Assembly: GCA_037046615.1 (NCBI GenBank)
Contig: JBAOHD010000034.1
Coordinates: forward strand, 124,001-188,000
Direction of reading: 5' to 3'
DNA: 64,000 bases
Origin: Phosphoribacter sp037046615
GTDB taxonomy: Bacteria > Actinomycetota > Actinomycetes > Actinomycetales > Dermatophilaceae
Below the pieces are notes generated by a model. That model was not told where the DNA came from, did not search any database, and worked only from the letters and a program-made list of their open reading frames with translations. The translations under genes and the position numbers were made by a program. This document shows positions 37,745 to 46,498 of the stretch, piece after piece. Position 1 is the first letter of the stretch, and every line of letters begins with the position of its first letter.

Positions 37745-37800
37745 CCATGGTTGTTCCGGATCGTCGCGCTTCTTTCCGTGACCGGCCGGAACAACCATGG
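37745..37800. repeat. Inverted repeat with perfect 15-bp arms
   Basis: CCATGGTTGTTCCGG (37745-37759) and its exact reverse complement (37786-37800) flank a 26-nt loop. It lies in the 234-bp gap between glgP and the CdiI-like gene, which run in the same direction, so it could terminate the upstream CdiI-like transcript, but it has no T run. The loop shares a CGCTTC-n3-CCGTGAC core with the 25 kb inverted repeat. Confidence 0.75.
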
Positions 37801-37811
37801 CAACCTCCCCA

Positions 37812-38162
37812 TCAGCCCAGGGCTCGCCGGATTCGCGCCAGTCGGGCCGCTTCGTGCGGCCGATCGGCCCAGTAGGACTCGGGGACAGCACAGACCGCAC
37901 GCAAGAGATCCCGCGGCCCGAAATCCCCCGCAGCGTCCGGATCGTCAGCCAGGACCGTCAACGCCATCGGCACGAGGATCGGGAGGCTGATCCTCTGCCC
38001 GATCATGATCCGCAGATCCTCGGGCCCGAAGTCTCGCAGCGGCACATGCCGGAGGGCCGTGCAGGTGCGCACAAGGTAGGTGCCTTCCACCGGAGCATCG
38101 CCCCAGTCGTCGCCCTCGATCTCGGTGAGCGTCAACGCGGAGCTGCCATAGTCCTCGGCCAC
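37812..38162 (-). CDS. CdiI-like contact-dependent growth inhibition immunity protein
   Basis: The 116-residue protein has the LRDFGPEDLRIMIGQ and LPILVPMALTVLADDP pattern of the CdiI_4-type immunity family, all helical and without export signal. It starts at GTG 38162. No CdiA or other polymorphic toxin is next to it, so it is an orphan immunity gene or an unrelated use of the fold. The family call rests on recalled motif likeness only. Confidence 0.55.
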   Translation of the reverse strand: MAEDYGSSALTLTEIEGDDWGDAPVEGTYLVRTCTALRHVPLRDFGPEDLRIMIGQRISLPILVPMALTVLADDPDAAGDFGPRDLLRAVCAVPESYWADRPHEAARLARIRRALG

Positions 38163-38201
38163 CTGAGCAACGATAGGTGGCCGGAGACAGCGGCGCAGAT
38201 A

Positions 38202-39152
38202 TCACCCGATGACGAGGGAGAGGTCGTAGTCCACGACAACCGCGGCGTGATCGCTGAGCCGCGCATCGCGACTGGGCTCACGATCAGTCGTGGCCCGCAC
38301 GGCCGCCCGCGCCAGCCGCGGAGTGGCGAGGTGGTAGTCGATCCGCCAGCCGGTGTCATTGGTAAACGACTCCCCGAGCCAACTCCACCAGGAATACGGT
38401 CCCTGCACTCCGGGGTGCAGCCGTCGCACGACATCGACCAGCCGCCTCGGCCCCACGAGGGAGCCAAACCACGCCCGCTCCTCCGGCAAGAACCCTTCAC
38501 TGCGCCCCTGGCGCCGCCAGTTGACGACGTCGAGCGGTTCATGCGCGATGTTGAGGTCACCGAGCAGCAGGAACTCCCGGCCGTCGGCCCGCGCCCGCCG
38601 CCGCGCCGCCGTCACCTGCCGCGCAAAACCGGTGAGAAACCGCATCTTCCGCTCATAGCGCGCCCCACCGTCGGGCAGTTCGCGCATCCGGCCGGCCACC
38701 TGCAAGTGCGCCGGCAACCCACCCTTGGGCAGATAGAGCGAGGCGACCGTCACCGGCGCGTCGGCGAGATCGACCTCGACATAGCGCCCCTGGTAGGCGA
38801 AGTCGCGGAGTTCTCGAGCCAGGCGAGGGTATGCCGTGCCGTCGCGGTCGTCCGGGTCAGGCGCCTCCCGCGTGGGTCGGCCGCCAGGGTCGAGCCGGAC
38901 GGCGGGCGCACCCCACGTGCGGACGGCCGCGGGCGGCATACGCGTGAGGATCGCGACGCCGTTGCGGCCGGGGAGAGTCCCCGGGTCGTATGCCGCGTGG
39001 TAACCACCGAAGGCCCCTTCGGGCAGGGCGGCGACGGGCGCGCGGACCTCCTGCAGCGCGACGACATCGCAGTCACGTGCCGCGAGCCATTCGGCGAAGC
39101 CACGCCGATGGGTCGCCCGGATCCCGTTGACGTTGAAGGTGGCGACCCGCAC
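38202..39152 (-). CDS. xthA: Exodeoxyribonuclease III (AP endonuclease family)
   Basis: The 316-residue repair nuclease has the exonuclease/endonuclease/phosphatase fold: RVATFNVNGIRATH, DVVALQEVRAP (metal Glu), LGDLNIAHEPLDV (Asp/Asn pair), WRIDYHLATP and LSDHAAVVVDY (final His). It acts on abasic sites in base-excision repair. GTG 39152 begins the conserved core. It follows the DUF2177 gene by six bases, so the two are probably co-transcribed. Confidence 0.94.
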   Translation of the reverse strand: MRVATFNVNGIRATHRRGFAEWLAARDCDVVALQEVRAPVAALPEGAFGGYHAAYDPGTLPGRNGVAILTRMPPAAVRTWGAPAVRLDPGGRPTREAPDPDDRDGTAYPRLARELRDFAYQGRYVEVDLADAPVTVASLYLPKGGLPAHLQVAGRMRELPDGGARYERKMRFLTGFARQVTAARRRARADGREFLLLGDLNIAHEPLDVVNWRRQGRSEGFLPEERAWFGSLVGPRRLVDVVRRLHPGVQGPYSWWSWLGESFTNDTGWRIDYHLATPRLARAAVRATTDREPSRDARLSDHAAVVVDYDLSLVIG

Positions 39153-39158
39153 GACGGG

Positions 39159-39566
39159 TCAGGAGGCCCAGGGCAGGGCGCGGACGACCGCGACCGTGAC
39201 GACCGACGTCAGCATCGTCGCAATCGTGCCCCAGGCCATGTCGATCGGCACGATGGACGCCGAAAAGTCTTTGAGGACAGACAGATTGGTGAGGTTCCAC
39301 GTGGCGTAACAGAGGAAACCCAAGAGCGCCCCGTTGATCGCAGCCTTGCCGAGCGACCCTTCGGCGAGGGCCGGGATGATCGCGAAGTAGCACATGCCCA
39401 GGACGTAGATCGCGTAGAACAGCACCGCCGCAGTCATATTGGGTTTGGCCGCCAGGATCCCGCCGATGCGTTCGTCATAGAGCGGACGGCCGATCTTGCC
39501 CAGCCACAGGAAGTCCAACAGACCGAAGACCACTGCTGCGACGACGGTCGACGAGAGCCACGTCAT
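39159..39566 (-). CDS. DUF2177-family membrane protein
   Basis: A 135-residue protein with four transmembrane helices. The family pattern includes GLLDFLWLGKIGRPLYDERIG near the start and CYATWNLTNLSVLKDF in the middle. GGGAGG lies eight bases before ATG 39566. Function is unknown; it reads into xthA. Confidence 0.85.
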   Translation of the reverse strand: MTWLSSTVVAAVVFGLLDFLWLGKIGRPLYDERIGGILAAKPNMTAAVLFYAIYVLGMCYFAIIPALAEGSLGKAAINGALLGFLCYATWNLTNLSVLKDFSASIVPIDMAWGTIATMLTSVVTVAVVRALPWAS

Positions 39567-39629
39567 GTGCCAGACCTCCCAAGGGTGAGTGAGCGCTCAG
39601 TGTCTCCCATCCGGCTGGGATCTGCGGCG

Positions 39630-40480
39630 TCAGCTCGCGAGGACGAGCGGGATGTTGACGACGAGCAGGTATGCCGCGGTGGCCAGCAGGAGCCCGACGA
39701 ACGATCGCGTCAAGAGGCGCGGATCGACCCGCTGGGCGACCCGGGCGCCGAGGAGGCTGCCGAGCGCGGCGACGAGCGTGAAGGAGCCGATGACCAGCCA
39801 GTCGACATCGGCGAGGGCGCCGGAGGTCGGTCCGGATGGCGAGGGCGCTGGCGGAGTTGAGGCTGATGACGAGCAGGGAGGTGCCGACGGCGACCGGCAT
39901 GGAATAGCCGAGGACGAGCACGAGCGCCGGGACGATCGCGAAGCCGCCACCGACACCGAAGAAGCCGGTGAGCAGGCCGACGCCGGTCGCGGCAAGGACG
40001 AGGCGAGCAAGGCGGGAGGCACGCGTCGGAGGCAAAGGGTTGATCCGGTGTCGCGTTGAGGCTGACAGTGTCGTCCGATGGGGCGTTCAGCCGCACGAGG
40101 GAGGCGGCCCGAGCAGCGCGATCGCGGCGGATCATGAGGGTCGCCACGAGCACGATGAGCAGGGCGAAGGCGGTGAGCAGCACATGGGGTGCCACGTGCG
40201 AGGAAAGCCGCGTCCCGGCATACGCACCGATCACGCCGAGCGCGCCAAAGGTGACGCCGGCCGCAGCGCGGACATGGCCTGCCGCTCGGTGGCGCGCGGC
40301 GGCCACGAGCGAGCTCACCCCGACGATGACAAGCGACCCGGTCGTCGCAGCGGGCACGCCTTGGCCCAGGAGATAGACGAGCGCCGGCACGGTGAGGATC
40401 GACCCGCCGCCGCCGAGCGCGCCGAGGGTCAGGCCGATGACCAGCCCCACCACCGGCACCCACATCAGTGCACTCGACAT
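39630..40480 (-). CDS. Sulfite exporter TauE/SafE-family permease, with two frameshifts
   Basis: The two repeated halves each carry the family Gly-rich entry motif: LTLGALGGGGSILTVPALVY and LLTGFFGVGGGFAIVPALVL. They are in different frames (shift near 40030), and a second shift near 39830 leads to DVDWLVIGSFTLVAALG. Joined, it has about 285 residues and eight helices, normal for TauE. It is divergent from the CstB-like gene over a CsoR/CstR-type operator. The expected job is export of sulfite or another sulfur anion during persulfide stress. Confidence 0.86.
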
Positions 40481-40509
40481 CGTGCCCGCCTTCCTCTGCT
40501 AGACGGAAT

Positions 40510-40525
40510 ATACCCCCCTGGGTAT
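40510..40525. promoter_or_regulatory. CsoR/CstR-type operator in the TauE/CstB divergent promoter
   Basis: ATACCC-CCCT-GGGTAT is a perfect 6-bp inverted repeat with a G/C centre, the shape of sites bound by the CsoR/RcnR/CstR family. CstR proteins control tauE and cstB genes in Gram-positives through persulfide sensing. No cstR gene is in view, so the regulator must be elsewhere. Confidence 0.6.
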
Positions 40526-40589
40526 GCTGTTGTTGACGACGAGAGGATGCCGCTCACCGGCATACCCCCGGATCCCCGAGGAGACCCCC

Positions 40590-41975
40590 GTGTATTTCGC
40601 CCAGTACTACCTGGACTGCCTCTCGCAGGCCTCCTACCTCATCGGCGACGAGACCACCGGTCAGGCCGTCGTCGTCGACCCGCGCCGCGACGTGCAGGAA
40701 TACCTCGACGACGCCGCGGCTCACGGCCTGCGGATCGTCGGGGTCATCAACACGCACTTCCACGCCGACTTCGTCTCGGGCCACCTCGAGCTCGCCCACG
40801 AGACCGGCGCGTGGATCGGCTATGGCGATGCGGCGCAGCCCGATTTCACGGCGCGCGCCCTCGCCGACGGTGAGCGGATCAGCCTTGGCGAGGTGACCCT
40901 CGAGATCATGGCCACCCCCGGCCACACCCCCGAATCGATCAGCGTCCTCGTCTTTGAGCGCGCAGGCGACGAGACGGCATACGGCGTCTTGACCGGCGAC
41001 GCGCTCTTCATCGGCGACGTCGGGCGACCCGACCTGCTCGCGTCGGTCGGGGTCACCGCCGACGAACTGGGGCGCCAGCTCTACCACTCGATCCAAACCA
41101 AGCTCATGGGCTTGCCCGATGCGGTGCGCGTGTTCCCGGCGCACGGGGCGGGGTCGGCGTGCGGCAAGAACCTCTCGACCGAACGGCAGTCGACGATCGG
41201 TGAGCAGCGCAGCGCTCAACTACGCGTGCCAGCCCATGAGTGAGGACGACTTCCTCGCGGTCGTCACCGAGGGGCAGCCCTCGGCGCCGGCCTACTTCCT
41301 CTTCAACGCAACGCTCAACAAGCAAGAGCGGGCCCTGCGCGACCTCGACGCCACTGTGGCGGCGCTCTCGGCAGATGAGGTGGACCAGGCCGCTGGCCGA
41401 CGGGGCGGTCGTCGTCGACACCCGACCCGCGGCGGACTTCACCGCCGGTCACCTGCGCGGGTCGATCAGCGTCCCGGCCGACGGCCGGATGGCCGAGACG
41501 GTGGGCATGGTCGTCGGGCCGCAGACAGCCGATCGTCCTCGTCGCGGCCGAGGGTTATGAGCAGGAGGCGGCGACGCGGCTGGCCCGGATCGGGTTTGAC
41601 CGGGTCGTCGGCTATGTGCCTGAGCCCGAAGCATTTTTCGTGTCTCGCGCAGCCGCGGTGGCGCAGGCGAGCCGGCTGACGGCCGCTGCCGCCCAGGATG
41701 CGCTTGGCGCTGACCGAGGTGCAGGTCGTCGACATCCGCAACCCCGGCGAGGTGGCCGCGGGGATGATCCCGGGGGCTCGGCACCTGCCGCTGCCGGAGC
41801 TCGGCCGCCGCCTCGGCGAACTGCGCGCGGATGCCCCGGTCATCCTCTACTGCGCCGGTGGGTGGCGCTCCAGCGTGGGCGGCAAGTCTGTTGCGAGCGC
41901 ACGGCTTCGCAGGATGTGTCGGACGTGCTCGGCGGGTATGCCGCGTGGTCGCCCCTGCAAGCGAAGGCCAGCTGA
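40590..41975 (+). pseudogene. CstB-like persulfide dioxygenase-rhodanese fusion, broken by about five frameshifts
   Basis: Domains in order: metallo-beta-lactamase persulfide dioxygenase (NTHFHADFVSGHLEL, ATPGHTPESIS, VFPAHGAGSACGKNLS), a first rhodanese lacking the active Cys (VVVDTRPAADFTAGHLRGS), and a C-terminal rhodanese with Cys in VILYCAGGWRSS. This matches the three-domain CstB plan. The frame changes at about 41208, 41390, 41530, 41700 and 41895. It starts at GTG 40590 behind GAGGAG. If intact, it would oxidise persulfides to thiosulfate. The number of shifts is high even for this window. Confidence 0.82.
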
Positions 41976-41976
41976 C

Positions 41977-42685
41977 ATGGGCGTGGTGACCAGGTGGGTC
42001 GTGGCTGGCGTGGGAGCTCTCGTGCTCGCCGCTGGAGCTGACTGGGTGTTCGACCGCAGGGACCGGGGCGGCCGGGACTGGGCCGTCGGGCAGCACGTCG
42101 TCGGTCGGCACGCCCTCGGTCGGCACGTCGTCGGTCAGCACGTCGTCGGTCAGCGGCGGGGCCGCGTCCGTGGCTGCCCCGTCGGGAAGCACGCCGTCGG
42201 TCAGCAGCGCCGTCGCGTCCATACCCGCTGCGCCGACGGATCCGGTGGCTGCGGCGGCATGGGAGGCGCTGATGGGCCCGGACGGGGAGTATGCCGCGTC
42301 GGCGAGCTACCAGGCGGTCATCGCGGCATACGGGCCGGTCGAGCCTTACGTGTCGATCCAGGCGGCCGAAGAGCGCCACATCGACGCGCTGACCCGCCAA
42401 CTGCAGCGGCTCGGGGTGACGGTGCCAGCCAACCCCTACGTCGGCACGATCCCTGCGCCGAAGGACCTCACGACGGCTGCGAAGAACTGGGCCACCGGCG
42501 AGGTTGCCAACGTCGCGATGTACGACAAGCTGGCTGCTGCCGCGAAGGGTGACGCAGCGTTGACGCGGGTGTTCGGCAACCTGCGCCGAGCGTCGCAGGA
42601 GATGCACCTGCCGGCCTTCACTGCAGCGGCCGAATCGGGCGGCACGTTGACGCGCGACCAGATGACGGCGCTCGGCCTGCACTGA
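41977..42685 (+). CDS. DUF2202 ferritin-like lipoprotein, with one frameshift
   Basis: The signal peptide from ATG 41977 (RWVVAGVGALVLAAGA) is followed, after a one-base shift near 42038, by TGCSTAGTG, giving a lipid-attachment Cys. A Ser/Thr/Val-rich linker of about 40 residues leads to the DUF2202 domain (EYAASASYQAVIAAYG, IQAAEERHIDALTRQL, HLPAFTAAAE), a ferritin-like four-helix fold with Glu/His residues suited to a di-metal centre. It starts one base after the CstB-like stop and is likely in that operon. Confidence 0.78.
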
Positions 42686-42744
42686 GGGCGGCCGCCGGAA
42701 ATCGAGGCGACGGCGGGCGGCCGTCCCTGACACACTCGATCTTC

Positions 42745-44118
42745 GTGCCTGCCCGCTTCGCCTCGCTGACCGCGCGCTTCCGCGCGCCGTCGCCGCTTGC
42801 GGGGCGCCTCGCGGGGCAGTCGTTGCTCTTCGCGCTGGGCGAGGGCACGTTCATGACTGGGTCGGCGGTCTTCTTCACGCAGGTCGTCGGACTGTCGGGC
42901 GCCCAGGTGGGTCTGGGGCTGACGATCGCGGGCGTCGCTGCGTTCTTCGCGGCGGTGCCGGCGGGCAAGCTCGTCGACCTGTTCGGTCCCAAGCGGATGT
43001 GGGCGCTCAGCGCGCTCGGCCATGCTGCGGGGTTTGCGATGTGGCCGTTCATCGACGGCTTCCAGGGTTACGTCGCGATGGCCGTCGTCATGCAGGTGGT
43101 GGGGTCACTCGGTGGGGCGTCGCATGCGGCATACACGATCGATGTGCTGCCTCCCGAGGAACGTGTGCTGTCACGGGCCTATATGTATTCGGCTCTCAAC
43201 GTGGGGTTTACGCTCGGCTCACTCGTCGGGGGCGTGGCCTTGGCGTTCGAGTCCAACGACGTGTTGCGCGCGATCCCCTGGGTGACAGCAGCGGCGTTCA
43301 TCGGCAACGCGATCGCGATCCGGCGGCTGCCTAACGCGTCGCACGACGACCGCACCCGCGAGGAGCGGGCGGTCAAACCGCCTGGTCCGGGGCCGCTGCG
43401 TAACCCGGGGTGGCTGCTCACGACCTTCTTCGGCGGCGTGCTGTGGACCAACCAGGTCTTGCTCAACATCGTCATCCCGCTGTGGCTGGTCGAAAAGACC
43501 GACGCGCCAAGGGTGTTGCTGGCGTTCCTCTTTGGGACCAACACGGTGATGTGCATCTTCTTGCCGATGGCGGCTGCGCGCGGGGTGCGCGACGTGCCAA
43601 CGGGGCTGCGGGCGATCCGGGTGTCGACGACGTTCTTCGTCGTGTCGTGCCTCATCACCCTCGTCACGCATGACTCGGTCGGGTGGGTGACGATCGCGCT
43701 CGTGTGGCTCGGTCACGTGACGGTGACGGGGGCTGAGCTGTATCTGTCGGCGGCGAGTTGGTCATTCGAGGCCGAACTCATGGATCCGCGACGGCGGGGC
43801 GAATATCAGGGCGCGGCCGAGCTCAGCGGGACGCTGGGGAAGGTCTGGGCGCCAGGGCTTTACACCTTCTTGGCGATGACGTGGGGGTCGGTCGGGTGGC
43901 TGGTCATCGCGGCGATCGGGGTCGTCGCGGCGGCCGGGTTGCACCCGTCGACCGGGCTCGCCCGGCGCTTCCTCGACCGGCTGGGGCCGCTGGAGCCGAG
44001 TGACGACCCGCTCGACCAGGCCGCGCCACCGGTGCCTGCGCCGTCGCTGCTCAAGGACCCGCCGATGTCGACCAGCGGTGACGGCTACGGCCCGCCGACC
44101 GCGCGCGACCGGTTGTGA
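42745..44118 (+). CDS. MFS transporter
   Basis: This intact 457-residue 12-helix protein has PAGKLVDLFGPKRMW, the MFS loop 2-3 signature, and the middle charged loop HDDRTREERAVKPP. The C-terminal 60 residues are cytosolic and acidic/Pro-rich. GTG 42745 follows the DUF2202 stop by 59 bp. It is one of few long genes here without a frameshift. The substrate is unknown. Confidence 0.9.
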   Translation: MPARFASLTARFRAPSPLAGRLAGQSLLFALGEGTFMTGSAVFFTQVVGLSGAQVGLGLTIAGVAAFFAAVPAGKLVDLFGPKRMWALSALGHAAGFAMWPFIDGFQGYVAMAVVMQVVGSLGGASHAAYTIDVLPPEERVLSRAYMYSALNVGFTLGSLVGGVALAFESNDVLRAIPWVTAAAFIGNAIAIRRLPNASHDDRTREERAVKPPGPGPLRNPGWLLTTFFGGVLWTNQVLLNIVIPLWLVEKTDAPRVLLAFLFGTNTVMCIFLPMAAARGVRDVPTGLRAIRVSTTFFVVSCLITLVTHDSVGWVTIALVWLGHVTVTGAELYLSAASWSFEAELMDPRRRGEYQGAAELSGTLGKVWAPGLYTFLAMTWGSVGWLVIAAIGVVAAAGLHPSTGLARRFLDRLGPLEPSDDPLDQAAPPVPAPSLLKDPPMSTSGDGYGPPTARDRL

Positions 44119-44127
44119 CGGAGGCCT

Positions 44128-44706
44128 CTACGGTGTCGTCGACGGGCTCGGGAAGGGGCGGTCACTGGAGGCGGTGAGGACCGCCGTTGCCGTGCCTTCG
44201 ACGAGCGCGAGCGTCACGGCATACTGCGGCGACGCTTGCATCGTGCGCTGTTCGAGCTCCGGCGGCCACACGAGGGTGCCTGCGGGCGCGAGCGCTGCAA
44301 GGTCGGCGTCGAGCACGTCGGTGATCCTCTGCGGCACCGACCTGGGCAGCGTCTTGAGACTGGTCAGGGTGGCGGGGGCGAGAGTGACGACGGCGTCGAG
44401 GAAGTAGACGCTCGGCCCGGGGACGCGGTCGTCGCCTTTGCGACCGGTGACCCAGTGCGCCTCCGTCAGGGGCCCCAGCCCGGGGAACTGCGTCATGACG
44501 TATGCCGCATCCGTGCGGATCGCGCCGTCTCGGTGGCGAGGAGATGCCTGGTTCGTCGTGCTCACTGATCGTGTGGTCGTGGGGCGCTCCGGCGTCGTTG
44601 TTATGCAACCGCTGAGGGTGACGGCGATCACGACGACGGTGGCGGCGGCCCAGGGAGCTCGGGCCCACGCGCGAGTCTGGGAGGAGTGGCGGGCGGTGGT
44701 GCCCAT
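44128..44706 (-). CDS. Hypothetical lipoprotein
   Basis: A 192-residue protein with a signal peptide ending in the lipobox VTLSGC at about residues 30-35, then a Thr-rich linker and a domain with GPSVYFLDAVVTLAPATLTSL, LDADLAALAPAGTLVWPP and a final TALVEGTATAVL-like strand. I do not know the family. Its ATG overlaps the stop of the membrane-protein gene (TAATG), so the two are coupled. It is convergent with the MFS gene. Confidence 0.75.
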   Translation of the reverse strand: MGTTARHSSQTRAWARAPWAAATVVVIAVTLSGCITTTPERPTTTRSVSTTNQASPRHRDGAIRTDAAYVMTQFPGLGPLTEAHWVTGRKGDDRVPGPSVYFLDAVVTLAPATLTSLKTLPRSVPQRITDVLDADLAALAPAGTLVWPPELEQRTMQASPQYAVTLALVEGTATAVLTASSDRPFPSPSTTP

Positions 44707-45198
44707 TACGACCTGGTCGCGTATCCGGGAGGGGGAGCCACGGGACAGGCGACTTGGCCGCGAAGGCGACGAGCGAGCGCCCAGGCGAGCAGGACCACAG
44801 CGGCTCACGGCGAGCCAGGGCTGGAGGGGCGCAAACCATTGCAGTGCACCGGAATACCCGAGGGCAACAAGCGCAATCTTGTTGCAGACGGGGCAGCCGA
44901 TGGCAAAGAAAGCAAACAGCGCTCCCAGTGCACCGCGGCGATCAACGGTGGGGCGACTTGTGACGTCAGGGCGGGTCCCACCGCTGCGGTGGGCTTGCTC
45001 GATGGGGTCGCGGATATAGGTCGCAAAGAGCAACCCGCTGAGCGCAGCCGTGATGAGGAGCACCGGCCAGGCCCACGGCGTCGGCGGTATCTCGCGTCCA
45101 AAGACAGGATTCGGAATTAGGGCCGCCGGAAGGGCCATGACGAGGACGGTGATGACGGTCGCTGCAAGCGCTGCAAGCCAGCGCCTAGGCGACCACAT
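44706..45198 (-). CDS. Conserved small membrane protein with a CPVCN motif, with one frameshift
   Basis: About 164 residues with four helices: RWLAALAATVITVLVMALPAA at the N-terminus, then WPVLLITAALSGLLFATYIRD, then FFAIGCPVCNKIALVALG, in which a CxxC pair opens a membrane helix as in some thiol-redox or copper-related membrane proteins. The last helix (AVVLLAWALARRLRGQ) is in the next frame from about 44812. The start is ATG 45198 or an upstream GTG/TTG. No family name can be given. Confidence 0.62.
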
Positions 45199-45250
45199 GC
45201 GGAGAGCAGTCAACACACAAGGCACTCTACGTTCGGAGTCTGGTTGGTCC

Positions 45251-45500
45251 GCAAGGCTCGCGCTGCACGGGCTCCTGGAGCGACGACATGGCGCCTGATG
45301 ATTCGGTCGATGCAACGCCATGGCGTCAACGGAGGGCGCCCAATCCAGGGAGCGAGCTTCGCGGGCCAGCACGGCATGCACCCATAGCCCCTCGCGTCAA
45401 CGAAGGACCTCAGGATGAAGGGGCGACCGTCCTGAGCACGAATCCCGCGAGCCGTGGTGGCTCCCGCAGCGAAGGAGCTCCGGATGAAGGGGGCCACGAG
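45251..45500. repeat. Decayed CRISPR repeats beyond the trailer end
   Basis: Four degenerate copies of the array repeat are recognisable at about 45251-45287, 45323-45356, 45394-45429 and 45465-45500. The last three are spaced about 71 bp apart, the same period as the intact array. Each keeps parts of TCAACGAAGG and GAGCGAC. They extend the old array to within about 50 bp of the membrane-protein start. The 335-bp stretch 45199-45533 otherwise holds no gene. Confidence 0.65.
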
Positions 45501-46498
45501 TTCGCGGAGTTCCGCAGCAACCTTCTTGAGTGACCTCAACGAAGGCTCCCCGATCAAGAGGAGCGACGGGAGTGCTCATCGTCACCACCATCAGATGGAC
45601 GCCTCAACGAAGGTCTCCCCGATCAAGAGGAGCGACCTCGGTGTGCTCGTTGCTGCGACCGGGACCGGCCAGGCCTCAACGAAGGGCTCCCCGAACAAGA
45701 GGAGCGACGGGTAGGTGTAGACGCGCTTGGTGGCCACGCCCGAAGTGCCTCAACGAAGGGCTCCCCGATCAAGAGGGACCATGAGGCTAGCCTGACCGGC
45801 TCCATCACGCCTCAACGAAGGGCTCCCCGATCAAGAGGAGCGACCACTTCCGTCAGCCCACCCACCCCGGCATGGACATGTGCCTCAACGAAGGGCTGCA
45901 CGATCAAGAGGAGCGACCGGATCGACGCCGGGAGAGGCGCCCAACCCGCCGAGCCTCAACGAAGGGCTCCCCGATCAAGAGGAGCGACTTGCAGACAAAA
46001 CACGACGACATAGCCTCCTTTGCTAAGGCGCCTCAACGAAGGGCTCCCCGATCAAGAGGAGCGACCGTGTCCCGTCACCGTTGGGGTATGGCCGCTCGCT
46101 GGGGCCTCAACGAAGGGCTCCCCGATCAAGAGGAGCGACCTCTCGGATAACGTGAGCGTTTTGAGCAATCCTGCCGGCCTCAACGAAGGGCTCCCCGATC
46201 AAGAGGAGCGACGGAGTCGCGCCCAAAACGACGAACGCTACCTCACAGTGCCTCAACGAAGGGCTCCCCGATCAAGAGGAGCGACTCGGTCGCGAATCCG
46301 TCGCGGTGGCCTTTTCGTGGCCTCAACGAAGGGCTCCCCGATCAAGAGGAGCGACGGCGGCGACGACATTGACGACACAAGATCATCAATGCCTCAACGA
46401 AGGGCTCCCCGATCAAGAGGAGCGACTCGATAGTGCTTCCCACTAAAGCTCCAAACGTGCTACAGCCTCAACGAAGGGCTCCCCGATCAAGAGGAGCG

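Noticed and set aside
36132..39860. Two long plus-strand frames opposite glgP, the CdiI-like gene and xthA
   Set aside because: They have no motifs and no ribosome sites, and lie antisense to well-recognised genes.
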